A stretch of 64,000 bases of DNA from Fischerella sp. PCC 9605 (GTDB lineage Bacteria; Cyanobacteriota; Cyanobacteriia; Cyanobacteriales; Nostocaceae). The notes under the pieces are model-generated. The model was given only the letters and a program-made list of their open reading frames with translations. It had not been told where the DNA came from and searched no databases. This document shows, one piece after another, positions 33,739 through 43,034 of the stretch (within the stretch, counting starts at the first letter, position 1; each line of letters opens with the position of its first letter). The position numbers and the translations under genes were made by a program. Location of the stretch: the NCBI RefSeq assembly GCF_000517105.1, contig NZ_KI912148.1:2239706-2303705 (forward strand). The letters run 5' to 3'.

Positions 33739-34278
33739 TTGGAGTTAACTAATAATAGTGCGATCGTGCGCTTTAAAAAACGGATGGCTGTCGAATTTCG
33801 CAAGCAGTTAACTATTGGTGCGCCTACGAATCAAAATGAAGCAGGGTTGCGGCGGTTAAGTCATCAGCTAAAAACGAAGAAACTAATTATTAAACTGTTT
33901 CTGCGTCACCCCCTCCACGCCAAGTTATATCTTGTGCATCGCAATGACCCCAATACTCCGACTGTGGGATTCTTAGGTAGTAGTAACTTGACTTTGCCGG
34001 GACTGGCGAAACAAGGGGAATTGAATGTTGATATTTTAGATCACGATGCTTGCAACAAACTGCAAAAATGGTTTGATGACCGTTGGAGAGATTACGGTTG
34101 TGTAGATATTTCCAAAGAACTAGCAGAAATTATTGATGAGAGTTGGGCAAGGTAAGAATTAATCCCGCCTTACCACATCTACCTGAAGATTGCTTATCAT
34201 TTGTCTGGTGAGGCGATCGCCGGACTTTCAGAATTTCGCATTCCCCGTGAATTTAACAATTTATTTGATTTCCAAATA
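33739..34278 (+). pseudogene. PLD-domain SNF2-type helicase remnant
   Basis: This is an internal fragment. HPLHAKLYLVHR and FLGSSNLTLPGL form a phospholipase-D-like HxK...GSSN half-site, followed by WFDDRWRDYGCVDIS. The frame stops at TAA 34153-34155 but continues in the same frame with ELIPPYHIYLKIAYHLSGEA and FRIPREFNNLFDFQ, the sequence that precedes the helicase core in PLD-SNF2 helicase proteins of restriction and defence loci. The helicase motor itself is missing; at about 34270 the sequence changes to a DUF1016 gene. Confidence 0.7.
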
Positions 34279-34580
34279 CTGGGATATTGGGAAGTTAATT
34301 ATCACCCGTCAACAAGGCGAAACTTGGGGAAAATCAGTAGTCAAAAACCTTTCTTATGACTTGCAAGCTGAATTTCCTGGTATTCAACGTTTTTCCAGTG
34401 CCAATCTTTGGCGGATGAAGCTATTTTATGAGAATTATGCTGATAATGAAAAACTCGCACCAATGGTGCGAGAAATTGGTTGGACTCATAATCTGGTAAT
34501 TATGGAGAAGTGTAAAGATGAACTAGAACGAGAATTTTATATCCGCATGACGGGGAAGTTTGGCTGGACGAAATATGACA
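34262..34580 (+). pseudogene. DUF1016 (YhcG-type) nuclease N-terminal remnant
   Basis: YWDIGKLIITRQQGETWGKS, SYDLQAEFPGIQRFSSANLW and REIGWTHNLVIMEKC are typical of the DUF1016 N-terminal domain, as is EREFYIRMTGKFGWTK. The protein lacks both its true start and its C-terminal PDDEXK nuclease domain. It abuts the helicase fragment on one side and a methylase fragment on the other. Confidence 0.75.
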
Positions 34581-35016
34581 TTACTTTATTCATTACAGCA
34601 ATCTTTAATTCATTTGTGGTAGATTCAGAAATTGCCGAAGAATCACAGCACACTGTGATATGCACTTCATGTATGCACTTAGAATACCATCTTTAACAGA
34701 AGGCGATCGCTATTTCTCCGACATCGTACAACGCGCCGCCAAACTCATCTGCACTACTCCAGAATTTGACGAACTGGCTATAGAGACGTTAAATTTAACG
34801 TTTCTACAATGTGGCATTACCGAGGAAAGCGATCGCGCTAAACTCCGCGCCGAACTCGACGGAATGATAGCGCATCTCTACAACTTAACGGAAGCAGAAT
34901 TTGCTTACATCCTCAGCACCTTCCCCATTGTTCCCGAACAAGTTAAACAGGATGTATTAGCAGCTTATCGCACCTTTACCCCACAACAGAAAGACGCAGA
35001 AATAACCGCATTATAG
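34581..35016 (+). pseudogene. DNA methylase / type IIG restriction enzyme C-terminal remnant
   Basis: FITAIFNSFVVDSEIAEE in the DUF1016 frame, then after a one-base shift near 34645 AHCDMHFMYALRIPSLTEGD, RYFSDIVQRAAKLICTTPEF and AEFAYILSTFPIVPEQVKQD to the stop at 35016. This matches the target-recognition/C-terminal end of large Eco57I-type methylases. The catalytic methylase motifs are absent. Confidence 0.7.
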
Positions 35017-35075
35017 CGGTACTTGCATTCAAAATTTCAAACACAGCATTTAGAAAAAATAGAAATAAATTTTTC

Positions 35076-35210
35076 GGCGTTGCTGATTTGAAGTATGAAT
35101 TTGATGTTGTCATGCTGAGTGTAGCAATGCGAAACGAAGCATCTATCGAGATTCTTCGCTCCACAAAGTTCCGCTCAGAATGACAATTCATACCTTGATT
35201 CAGCAACGCC
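35076..35210. mobile_element. 135-bp MITE with 8-bp target duplication
   Basis: Begins GGCGTTGCTGATTTGAAGTA and ends with the complement of GGCGTTGCTGAATCAAGGTA, about 25 bp of imperfect terminal inverted repeat. Flanked by AATTTTTC on both sides (35068-35075 and 35211-35218). No coding capacity. The rest of the 35017-35509 gap is AT-rich with nothing else seen. Confidence 0.85.
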
Positions 35211-35509
35211 AATTTTTCCATCTAACCAGTAATTTTTATCCAAATGCGACGTTATGGGAATGCTTGCGACCTACACCCCATCATGTATCTAGGTATCAGC
35301 CGCAAGACAGATAAAGTGATTAACATAACTTAACATTTGTGTTAACTTTAAGATATCTTGTTGAAAAACCGTTAGTTTTGACTAAGTAAACCGAGAGTTA
35401 TCTAGCGTTCCTGTTAAAACACTAATACTTAAAGTTGATGTGTGATAAAAAACAGGGCTTACTCGGTTGAATGGCAGTGTTGATTAACTACCGTTGCAAC
35501 TGAATAAAG

Positions 35510-36283
35510 ATGAAATTTTGGCGTGAAACGATTGCTGTCACTCAGCGTATTTTAATTGAATTATTACGGCGAAAACGCAGCCTGATTCTTTGGACTATTT
35601 TCCCTGTTTCTGTACTGTTGATCAACGGGTTTATTTTATCAGAGAGCCTGAAACTATCAACAGAGCGAGGTTTTGAATATGCTGCTCCTTCAACATTGGT
35701 GGGAGCAGCGCTGTTTTTTAGTTGTTTGGGTGGCAGTGTTGCCACTGTGGTATCAGAAAGAGAACAACAAACCCTCAAGCGCTTGTTTATTTCTCCTTTA
35801 AGTGGTACATCCTATTTTCTAGGAATTTTTTTAGCTCATAGCTGCATTGGCTTTGGGCAGACATTACTTATTTATACTATTGCTGCATTTTGGGGTGCGA
35901 CATTTAAGGGTTCTATGTTTTTGGGCACAATCATTATTTTCATGAGCATTGTTGCTTACGTTGGTTTAGGGTTTATTTTAGGTACACAACTGGCTCGTCG
36001 TACTGAAGATGTTAACTCTCTAGTTGCTGCTTTTGGAGTCCCTTTGTTAATTTTAGGCGGAGCTTTTTTTCCTACTACTTTTTTACCTGAATCACTACTT
36101 GATATTGCCAAAATCAATCCTATTTATCACATGAATGAAGCACTTGTGGCAGTATCTTTCCAGGGGAACAACATAAAAGATATTACGTCTCATTTTCAGT
36201 TTTTATCAGGGTTCGCTTTCACAATGTTTCTGGGTGGTTGGTTATCTTATCGAAGAATGTTGATAATAGAAAGAAAACTTTAA
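35510..36283 (+). CDS. ABC-2 type exporter permease
   Basis: 257 residues with about six transmembrane helices: ILWTIFPVSVLLINGFIL, STLVGAALFFSCLGG, YFLGIFLAHSCIGFG and others, ending SYRRMLIIERKL. EREQQTLKRLFISPLSGTSY is the conserved cytosolic loop of DrrB/NodJ-like permeases. The ATPase gene follows 171 bases later in the same direction, so they probably form one exporter. The substrate is unknown. Confidence 0.85.
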   Translation: MKFWRETIAVTQRILIELLRRKRSLILWTIFPVSVLLINGFILSESLKLSTERGFEYAAPSTLVGAALFFSCLGGSVATVVSEREQQTLKRLFISPLSGTSYFLGIFLAHSCIGFGQTLLIYTIAAFWGATFKGSMFLGTIIIFMSIVAYVGLGFILGTQLARRTEDVNSLVAAFGVPLLILGGAFFPTTFLPESLLDIAKINPIYHMNEALVAVSFQGNNIKDITSHFQFLSGFAFTMFLGGWLSYRRMLIIERKL

Positions 36284-36314
36284 AATTCCTCGCCCACAAG
36301 GGGCGAGGAATTTG
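36282..36314 (+). terminator. Hairpin after the permease gene
   Basis: AAATTCCTCGCCC-ACAAG-GGGCGAGGAATTT, a 13-bp perfect stem starting at the stop codon. It may terminate or attenuate transcription between permease and ATPase genes. Confidence 0.7.
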
Positions 36315-36454
36315 GTAATAGGTAATGGGAAATAAAACTAACAATTATCAATCACTCGTGCTCTATATTTATCTCCACCATCAAACTGGATTTTTGCAAT
36401 AAGTTGATGATTTGGTGCGGTTAAATGTAAGTTCAGCTAAATAATATAAAAAAT

Positions 36455-37348
36455 ATGCTGCATATAGAAAATCTGAATAAGTCTTTTGGTAATAGAAAAG
36501 TTCTTCAGAATTTAACACTGCACGTTGAGCCTGGAGAAGTTTATGGTTTACTGGGTGCAAATGGGGCGGGAAAAACTACAACAATAAATATTATTTGTAA
36601 CTTGTTACAAGGTGATAGCGGTATAGTAAAAATTAATCATCAACCAGTTTCAGAAGCAACAAAAAAAATAATTGGTATTGCACCACAGGAAAATTTGTTA
36701 TATAAAAGTTTATCTTGTGAAGAAAATATCAAGTTTTTTGCCAAAATTTACGGTTTGGATCGGATAAAACGACGGCAGCGGATCAAAGCTACCCTAGAGG
36801 CTGTAAATTTATTAGATAGGGCTAAATGTCCAGTAGAAACACTGAGCGGTGGGATGCAACGGCGGTTGAATATAGCGGTTGCTTTGGTACATCAGCCGAA
36901 ATTAGTGATTTTGGATGAACCGACTACAGGCTTGGACATTGAGGCACGATATGAAATTTGGGAGTTGATCAAACAACTGAAAAATCAGGGAATTACAATT
37001 TTACTAACTACTCACTTATTAGATGAAGCAGAGCGTTTGTGTAGCAGAATTGGTATTTTAAAAAATGGTCGAATTCTCGCTGAAGGTAGTATAGAAGAAT
37101 TGCGTACTTGCATTCCGGCCAAAGAAATTATCGTGGTGCAGACTCAAGAAGAGGAAAAAGCGATCGCACTAGCTATTGAATATGGTTTTACACCTCGGCG
37201 TTATGGTAATGATTTGGCTTTTTGGTTAACGGAACACTTAGAATTAAAGGATATTATCGCACGCTTTGATGGCATTGCCATTGATTCAATTTCACGGCAA
37301 CCTGTTAGGTTAGAGCATATTTATCTAGAGTTGACACAAAAATGTTAG
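36455..37348 (+). CDS. ABC exporter ATP-binding protein
   Basis: 297 residues with Walker A GANGAGKTTT, Q-loop APQENLLYKSLSCEENI, signature ETLSGGMQRRLNIA, Walker B LVILDEPTTGLD and switch histidine LLTTHLLDEAE. The short C-terminal regulatory part is as in DrrA/CcmA-type exporters. It is the likely motor for the permease at 35510-36283. The gene ends in an STRR array. Confidence 0.92.
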   Translation: MLHIENLNKSFGNRKVLQNLTLHVEPGEVYGLLGANGAGKTTTINIICNLLQGDSGIVKINHQPVSEATKKIIGIAPQENLLYKSLSCEENIKFFAKIYGLDRIKRRQRIKATLEAVNLLDRAKCPVETLSGGMQRRLNIAVALVHQPKLVILDEPTTGLDIEARYEIWELIKQLKNQGITILLTTHLLDEAERLCSRIGILKNGRILAEGSIEELRTCIPAKEIIVVQTQEEEKAIALAIEYGFTPRRYGNDLAFWLTEHLELKDIIARFDGIAIDSISRQPVRLEHIYLELTQKC

Positions 37349-37432
37349 TGGTTAGTGGTTAGTGGTTGTTATAAACTACTAACTACTAACTACCTACTAA
37401 CTACTAACTACTAACTACTAGCCAACACACAA
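37344..37432. repeat. STRR hairpin between convergent genes
   Basis: TTAGTGG units from the ATPase stop codon, TTGTTATAAAC in the centre, then about eight AACTACT/CTAACTA units complementary to the first half. It lies between the stops of the ABC ATPase and the large PstS-like gene. Confidence 0.7.
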
Positions 37433-37440
37433 CAATTCTG

Positions 37441-40400
37441 TTACTGGCTGTTAGAATCTTTTTCTGGAGTGTCTTGAGAAAAGTGCATGCGAATGGTTTT
37501 AGCCTGTTTGCTATCAGCAGCAATAGCAGTCATCACATAGTTAATCAAATTTTCTGTAAAGGGAATACGCAAATGGAAAGTACCATCAGGTTTGAGTTTA
37601 ATAGAATGATTGCCAACGGTTACGGTTGAACCTGGTTCAGTTGCTCCGTGAATAATTAGCTCAGCATCAGCTACAAACCAGAAATCTTTATCGGGACGGT
37701 TGAAAACGCGAGCAATTTCTGAGCGTGCTATTAACAACCAATGACTATCTTCTGTGGTGTAGCCAATTTCTGCCATGTAGTTGCGATCGCCTGCTGGAAT
37801 CGCTACATAGCGATCGTTTGTTGTCTCTTCGCATTCATACTGCTGCACAAGTACGGGAGTTTGATAACTCAGATCAATGTCGGTGACATCATACATTCGT
37901 AACGCAAATTGAGAACCACCTTGTTGTCGCAGCGCCTTCTTAGCAGCATCAGACACTTTCCAATAAACATAAGCCCATTTGGGAGTGCGTGGTAAAAGAA
38001 CAATACTGTTCTCAGCATTTACATCTTTTGATTCAACAGCTGCTGTGGATGCTATGGATGCAGCTTCGTCTACATTATGAGCCTGCAAATGATTTGAGTT
38101 ATTATTTTCTCCTATGCCATAAATGTCAGCCCACGATCCAATTGTTACTGAGTCTGCTGGTGGAGTTAGCTGTTCTGAAGGCTGAGAGATGTTTGCAGTA
38201 TTATCTACTTCTGTAATATTAACAGTTGGTTCTGCTGCATCTGCTACCATATCTAATAAATCTTCGGAAATTTCAGGTAGTTCTGGAGCAGTTCCTGCAT
38301 CATATATAACAGCAGGGATATCGTGTTGTTGTGCTGTTGGTGCTGGCTCTGGAGTTGTATCTTCCCAAACATCCGGTAGTGGAGGATATGAAGTATTGAC
38401 AACTGTTACTGGCGCTTCCAAATCCAAAGCCTCTTCAGAAACAGTAGGCGATCGCTCGGAAACTGTATCTGTTTCAGGAATAGATGGTGTCTGTGGTGAC
38501 GAAATTTCAGTCACGTCTTGTTGTTCATGGGAAGCAAAATCGGTGACTTCATCCACTGGCAGCACTTCTAAATCAGGTAGTTGAGGAGCTGTGTTTGTTT
38601 CATGAATAGATGGTGCTTGTGGTGGCGAAATTTCGGTTGCATCCTGTTGTGCAGAAGTCGAATCAGTAACTTCCACCACTGGGGGCAATTCTACATTTGG
38701 TAGTTGGAAAATTGTATCTTCCTCATGAATCGCTCGTGTTTGTGGTAGCGAAATTTCGGTTGCATCTTGTTGTGCAGAAGTCGAATCAGTAACTTCCACC
38801 ACTGGTGGCAATTCTACATTTGGTAGTTGGAAAACAGTATCTTCCTCATGAATCGCTCGTGTTTGTGGTAGCGAAATTTCGGTTGCATCCTGTTGTGCAG
38901 AAGTCGAATCAGTAACTTCCACCACTGGTGGCAATTCTATATTTGGTGGTTGGAAAATTGTATCTTCCTCATGAACTGTTCGTGCCTGCGGTGGCTGAAT
39001 TTCGGTTGCATCTTGTTGTGCAGAAGTCGAATCAGTAACTTCCACCACTGGTGGCAATTCTATATTTGGTGGTTGGAAAATTGTATCTTCCTCATGAACT
39101 GTTCGTGCCTGCGGTGGCTGAATTTCGGTTGCATCCTGTTGTGCAGAAGTCGAATCAGTAACTTCCACCACTGGTGGCAATTCTATATTTGGTGGTTGGA
39201 AAATTGTATCTTCCTCATGAATCGTTCGTGCCTGCGGTGGCTGAATTTCAGTAGCGTCTAGTTGTTCGGAAGCAAAAGCAATAACATCAGCTACTGGCAT
39301 TTCTGCATCAGATTCAACTGCCGAAACACTGCGTTGTTTGGGGATCTCAGTTGTTTCCTCTCTCAACGAATCTTCTGGTTTGGATGCTATTTGAGGAGTA
39401 TTTGGTTGTTGTACTGTTGGTGTTTGTTCTTGGGCTATATCTGCCCAAAAATCCATAGTTAATAAATCAGAAGTTGCCATCTCAGCTGTCGGTGCTTTCA
39501 TTTGGGCAACATCGCTGAGTGGTGTTGCTGAACTTTTGTCAGACAACTGCTCACTTGTGATTTGGGTGGTTTCTTGCACTCCTGGTTGCACATTAGATGA
39601 GGCTTGATTAATTTCTGACAGTGGAGGATATGAAGTTTTGACAACTGCCACCGGTGCTTCTAAATCTACTCCATTGGCATCATCAAATGGCGATCGCACT
39701 TGAGATGGAGAATTTAGTTCAGATACCGCTGGTTGTACGTTTTTGGTTTCATCTGTAGCTACGGTTTCTGGGTTTTTCTCTGACCATTTTGATACTAGTG
39801 TACCTCCCGTTGCTAGAGCGGCAGCACCGCTTCCTATGCTAGCAGCGACGGTGGGAGTAAGATTTGCAGCTAAATTCTGACTGGGTAGGGTGTTATTTAC
39901 CTCTGGTGTCAGATCGGATGTTGTCTGAGTGGTTGCACCGATATTAGGAATCTCCGGTGATGCCGTTTCTGGTGATGGGAGAGTCGGATCTGATTCCGGT
40001 GCTGCCTTTGTTTCCCCTTTTTGAGGTGGGCGTTTTCTTCGCAATAACCATAATAATGAGCCACATGCAGCCAAAATAGCAAAGAAAAACACCAACCACC
40101 CAACTTTTTGAGATTGGGCAGTTTGATTGTTACCAGCAGGAGCCGCTAAGGTGGAGTTATCAGAAGCAGTATTTGCTTGGCTGGTTGTAGCGTCGCTTTC
40201 ACTTGACAAAAATGGCGAGACACTAGCATTAGGTGAGGCAGTAGCATTGCTGTCCGTAGCAATCTGCGATTCTCCTCCCTTTACCGCAGTTGCGATCGCT
40301 TCCGCCTCAGCACTTCTTGCTTCCTCCATAGCCTGCTGTCCGGGTGAGTTAGTCGCAAAGCCCAGAAAACTAGCCACTGCTGGACTGGGATTTTTCTTGT

Positions 40401-41187
40401 AAACGTATACTAAAGGCTGAGAGAAGGGATATTTAGGATCGTCTGGTAAGGTTTGATGTACCTTGAGAACTCGCACACCTTCGAGTTTCGATATCTGACT
40501 GGCTAAAACGTAGCCAATACCATCCTTGCCTAGTTGTTTGACAACTTCGGCGGTGCTGTCTTCGATCAGTTGAGTAGCAGTTGAGCCTGTGGCAAACTTC
40601 ACATTCTCGAAAGCTGGGTAGCTGCGAAAAGAATCTCGAATGTCGCTGGTTGGTGGGCGATCGATCACCCGAATCTTACCCGCAGTTCCACCTACTTGCG
40701 ACCAATCTGTAATTTCGCCCCGGAAAATCCGGGCAAATTGTCGATTAGTCAAGTTCCCCTTGAAGGGATTATCTTCACTAACTATAATTGCAATCTTTTC
40801 TCGCCGCAAACGCACTTGTTCCAAACCTTGTGCTTTTTCCTCCGGCGTCAGACCGCGACCAATTGCTGCTATGTCAATTTTTCCTTCTTGCAAGGCTTGC
40901 AGTGCTGTATATTGACCGTTGGCGGCAACTTCCACTGTAGTACCGGAGAACTGTTGCTCGAATCGCTGTTTCAGGGTTTGGTTAATCGTACTCATGGTAC
41001 TTGAACCATCGATCCGCACAGTAGTGCCACTCGACACTGTTTGCGGTAGTGGAAAAGTTGGAACCTCGGTAGATTGCGCCAGTGCCGAGTCTGACTCCAC
41101 AAGAGTGGCTGCCATTGGGGTTGTTGCTAATGTCAGCAATAATGCCAGACCGACTATCGAATTATCTTTTTTTTCTTTTTGCCACAT
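37441..41187 (-). CDS. PstS-like binding domain / repeat linker / DUF4912 giant protein
   Basis: 1248 residues. A signal peptide is followed by a phosphate-binding-protein-like domain (about 45-290; VRIDGSSTMSTINQTL, IAAIGRGLTPEE, VSEDNPFKGNLTNRQFARIF). Next comes a transmembrane segment (about 365-385, WLVFFFAILAACGSLLWLL) with RRKR on the cytoplasmic side, then 650 residues of acidic, Pro/Thr/Gln-rich sequence with at least five 41-residue repeats. The C-terminal DUF4912 domain (about 1080-1230) includes LLPRTPKWAYVYWKVSD and RYVAIPAGDRNYMAEIGY. If the topology is right, a periplasmic ligand sensor is tethered to a cytoplasmic DUF4912 module. The function is unknown. Confidence 0.82.
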   Translation of the reverse strand: MWQKEKKDNSIVGLALLLTLATTPMAATLVESDSALAQSTEVPTFPLPQTVSSGTTVRIDGSSTMSTINQTLKQRFEQQFSGTTVEVAANGQYTALQALQEGKIDIAAIGRGLTPEEKAQGLEQVRLRREKIAIIVSEDNPFKGNLTNRQFARIFRGEITDWSQVGGTAGKIRVIDRPPTSDIRDSFRSYPAFENVKFATGSTATQLIEDSTAEVVKQLGKDGIGYVLASQISKLEGVRVLKVHQTLPDDPKYPFSQPLVYVYKKNPSPAVASFLGFATNSPGQQAMEEARSAEAEAIATAVKGGESQIATDSNATASPNASVSPFLSSESDATTSQANTASDNSTLAAPAGNNQTAQSQKVGWLVFFFAILAACGSLLWLLRRKRPPQKGETKAAPESDPTLPSPETASPEIPNIGATTQTTSDLTPEVNNTLPSQNLAANLTPTVAASIGSGAAALATGGTLVSKWSEKNPETVATDETKNVQPAVSELNSPSQVRSPFDDANGVDLEAPVAVVKTSYPPLSEINQASSNVQPGVQETTQITSEQLSDKSSATPLSDVAQMKAPTAEMATSDLLTMDFWADIAQEQTPTVQQPNTPQIASKPEDSLREETTEIPKQRSVSAVESDAEMPVADVIAFASEQLDATEIQPPQARTIHEEDTIFQPPNIELPPVVEVTDSTSAQQDATEIQPPQARTVHEEDTIFQPPNIELPPVVEVTDSTSAQQDATEIQPPQARTVHEEDTIFQPPNIELPPVVEVTDSTSAQQDATEISLPQTRAIHEEDTVFQLPNVELPPVVEVTDSTSAQQDATEISLPQTRAIHEEDTIFQLPNVELPPVVEVTDSTSAQQDATEISPPQAPSIHETNTAPQLPDLEVLPVDEVTDFASHEQQDVTEISSPQTPSIPETDTVSERSPTVSEEALDLEAPVTVVNTSYPPLPDVWEDTTPEPAPTAQQHDIPAVIYDAGTAPELPEISEDLLDMVADAAEPTVNITEVDNTANISQPSEQLTPPADSVTIGSWADIYGIGENNNSNHLQAHNVDEAASIASTAAVESKDVNAENSIVLLPRTPKWAYVYWKVSDAAKKALRQQGGSQFALRMYDVTDIDLSYQTPVLVQQYECEETTNDRYVAIPAGDRNYMAEIGYTTEDSHWLLIARSEIARVFNRPDKDFWFVADAELIIHGATEPGSTVTVGNHSIKLKPDGTFHLRIPFTENLINYVMTAIAADSKQAKTIRMHFSQDTPEKDSNSQ
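38620..39275. repeat. 123-bp coding tandem repeats inside the PstS-DUF4912 gene
   Basis: The block GCAGAAGTCGAATCAGTAAC recurs at 38651, 38774, 38897, 39020 and 39143, exactly 123 bp (41 codons) apart, with more diverged units on either side. The near identity of copies implies recent expansion; copy number probably varies between strains. Plus-strand ORFs here are shadows of the repeats. Confidence 0.9.
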
Positions 41188-41815
41188 ATGCCCTCTTATT
41201 AAGCTAGAGGAATTTGGGTAGAGTAAACAGAAAATAAATCTGTCCCGATCGCTATTTGTTTTCTGGAGGAAACGCGCTAATTATACATCTGTGTTATCTT
41301 TTTCTTAAGTTGGGGCAAGCACTAGTGTTTATTTATACTTAAGTATCTTAGCTTGTTTGGCTCGCGTTAATCTCATTTGATATTGTTTAAAGTATGTAAT
41401 ATTACAATCTTTATTATTTTTTCAGCTATTTTGACCCTATTTTTTTCAGAAGTTAAGCAACAATTTTAACGAACTAACTTGAGAAGTAGGTATTGACATC
41501 ATTAAAGATATTTCAATCCTTATCTTCAGAAGATAATCATAATTTATATATAAATTCCTAGAGTTGATCTACTGAGATTGGTTTCTGCTCAGGGTGTAAT
41601 ATCGTGTCCGGTGAAAGACTTATCATTAAGGCCGCAGAGGGGCAGGGTGCAGGGGGAAAGAGGATTTTGCGATTTTTGCACAGATGGAGGAATTATAACT
41701 AATTAGGCGGACATGATATAAATCAAACAATTTATCTAAATTTTCACTAAAAATTTAGATATTAAATGTATTATTCGCTTGTTTAATATACAAAATAAAT
41801 CGTAACAAAATTAAA
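41188..41815. other. Intergenic region with a MITE-like inverted repeat
   Basis: 628 bases, AT-rich at both ends. ATATCGTGTCCG (41599-41610) and CGGACATGATAT (41708-41719) form a 12-bp inverted repeat with one mismatch around a 97-base GC-richer core (AGGGGCAGGGTGCAGGGGG), so 41599-41719 is probably a small non-autonomous element. No ORF is credible. Confidence 0.55.
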
Positions 41816-42973
41816 TTATTTTTTAATGTTGCGCAGGTTAAGACCGTTGTGGCGACTGCCGTCTTTCTGCTTAAGATAACAATGACAATTAGGTTTTTCA
41901 ATTACTGATGCAACTAAGACATTTAAGGTAGTAGCTGCTAACAAACCACCTCCCAAAGTCCCTTGTATAACAATCCAAGCAACGTTTTTTTGCATGAGTT
42001 GTCGCTTGGCAGCGGGAGCATGGCTAAAGCCAATGGGCATGCCAATTACTAGTGCAGGTTGAATGCGCTGTTGTTCAATAGCTTCGCAAATCGATAGTAG
42101 TATCGAAGGTGCATAACCAACTACGAAAATGCAATCTTTTGTTACTTTCTGCAATCTTTCCTGCCATTGCCGATCTTGCCAAAAGGCCTGTTCTGCTTCT
42201 GCGGGAGTGGTAACGTGGGGATTGTCAATTAAAGTTTCTAGGTGACATCCTAAGTGAACTAATCGTGTTTGGTCTAAAGCAGCTGCAACTGTGGGAATAT
42301 CTGCAATCACCTGACATCCCGATTTAAGGGCTTGACGACTAGTGGCGATCGCCTCTGAACTGAACCTGACAAACGACGCTAAACTCACATCTCCACAAGC
42401 TAGCACTAATTGAGAAATCAAGTCTCGTTCAATTGCAGAATGCTTCGACAGATCGGGTAGCAAGCATTGTAGCGATTCGTGAAAATCTTCTGGATGAGCG
42501 TGAATTTGAGCATCCAAACCACTCCAGAGTTTTTCCAACTCCCCCAATCCAGCCTTAGTTTCTACTTCTATTAACTTGAGTTGGGCTAGCACTTCAGCTT
42601 GCATGATTTGACAATCGCGATCGCGTCCTAGTAAACCTTCTAATGCAGATGCAGTTTGCCGCAATTGGGAGATTTGCTGCATCACAGTCTGGTATTGCTG
42701 CTGAAGTTGTGCCATCAAACTGGCAGTTGTATCTGTTTCTGGTTCAACTTCGAGAATTTGGCGAATATGGTTAAGCTGGAAACCTTGCTGCTTGAGCGCT
42801 ACAATGCGTTGCAATCGAATCACATCTTTTTCAGTGTAAAGGCGATAGTTGCTGCGCGATCGCATTGGTTGGGGTAGTAATCCTAATTGATGGTAATGTC
42901 GCACCATCCGTGGTGTAATACCGTCCCCGACTGCTTCGGTAAGTTCTTTAATAGTTAAGCAATCAGTTTTCAT
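41816..42973 (-). CDS. coaR: CoaR-type cobalt-responsive MerR regulator with precorrin-isomerase domain
   Basis: Start at ATG 42973 (MKTDCLTIKELTEAVGDGIT), 385 residues. A MerR winged helix (1-75, TPRMVRHYHQLGLLPQP, RSRSNYRLYTEKDVIRLQRI) and a coiled-coil linker precede a C-terminal domain resembling precorrin-8X methylmutase CbiC/CobH (about 180-355; SGCQVIADIPTVAAALDQT, FVVGYAPSILLSICEAI, PIGFSHAPAAKR). A C-terminal Cys-His-Cys (C363-H364-C365) follows. This is the architecture of Synechocystis CoaR, which activates the cobalt exporter gene coaT. No coaT-like P-type ATPase is beside it here. Confidence 0.88.
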   Translation of the reverse strand: MKTDCLTIKELTEAVGDGITPRMVRHYHQLGLLPQPMRSRSNYRLYTEKDVIRLQRIVALKQQGFQLNHIRQILEVEPETDTTASLMAQLQQQYQTVMQQISQLRQTASALEGLLGRDRDCQIMQAEVLAQLKLIEVETKAGLGELEKLWSGLDAQIHAHPEDFHESLQCLLPDLSKHSAIERDLISQLVLACGDVSLASFVRFSSEAIATSRQALKSGCQVIADIPTVAAALDQTRLVHLGCHLETLIDNPHVTTPAEAEQAFWQDRQWQERLQKVTKDCIFVVGYAPSILLSICEAIEQQRIQPALVIGMPIGFSHAPAAKRQLMQKNVAWIVIQGTLGGGLLAATTLNVLVASVIEKPNCHCYLKQKDGSRHNGLNLRNIKK

Positions 42974-42976
42974 ATC

Positions 42977-43031
42977 AACCCCAACCACCAACAACCAACA
43001 ACCAACAACCACCAACCATCAACCATCAACA
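42977..43031. repeat. STRR run filling the coaR upstream gap
   Basis: CAACCAAC and CAACCAT units occupy nearly all of the 61 bases between the coaR start and the 3' end of the WD40 gene. coaR therefore has no ordinary room for a promoter unless it lies in the WD40 gene's end. Confidence 0.65.
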
Positions 43032-43034
43032 ACA

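Noticed and set aside
37989..39462. Plus-strand ORFs with internal repeats (CRSRISNFHHWWQ type)
   Set aside because: Antisense shadows of the 123-bp repeats in the PstS-DUF4912 gene.
42977..43034. Cobalamin riboswitch upstream of coaR
   Set aside because: Looked for because of the corrin-related domain; the gap is only 61 bases of STRR units.
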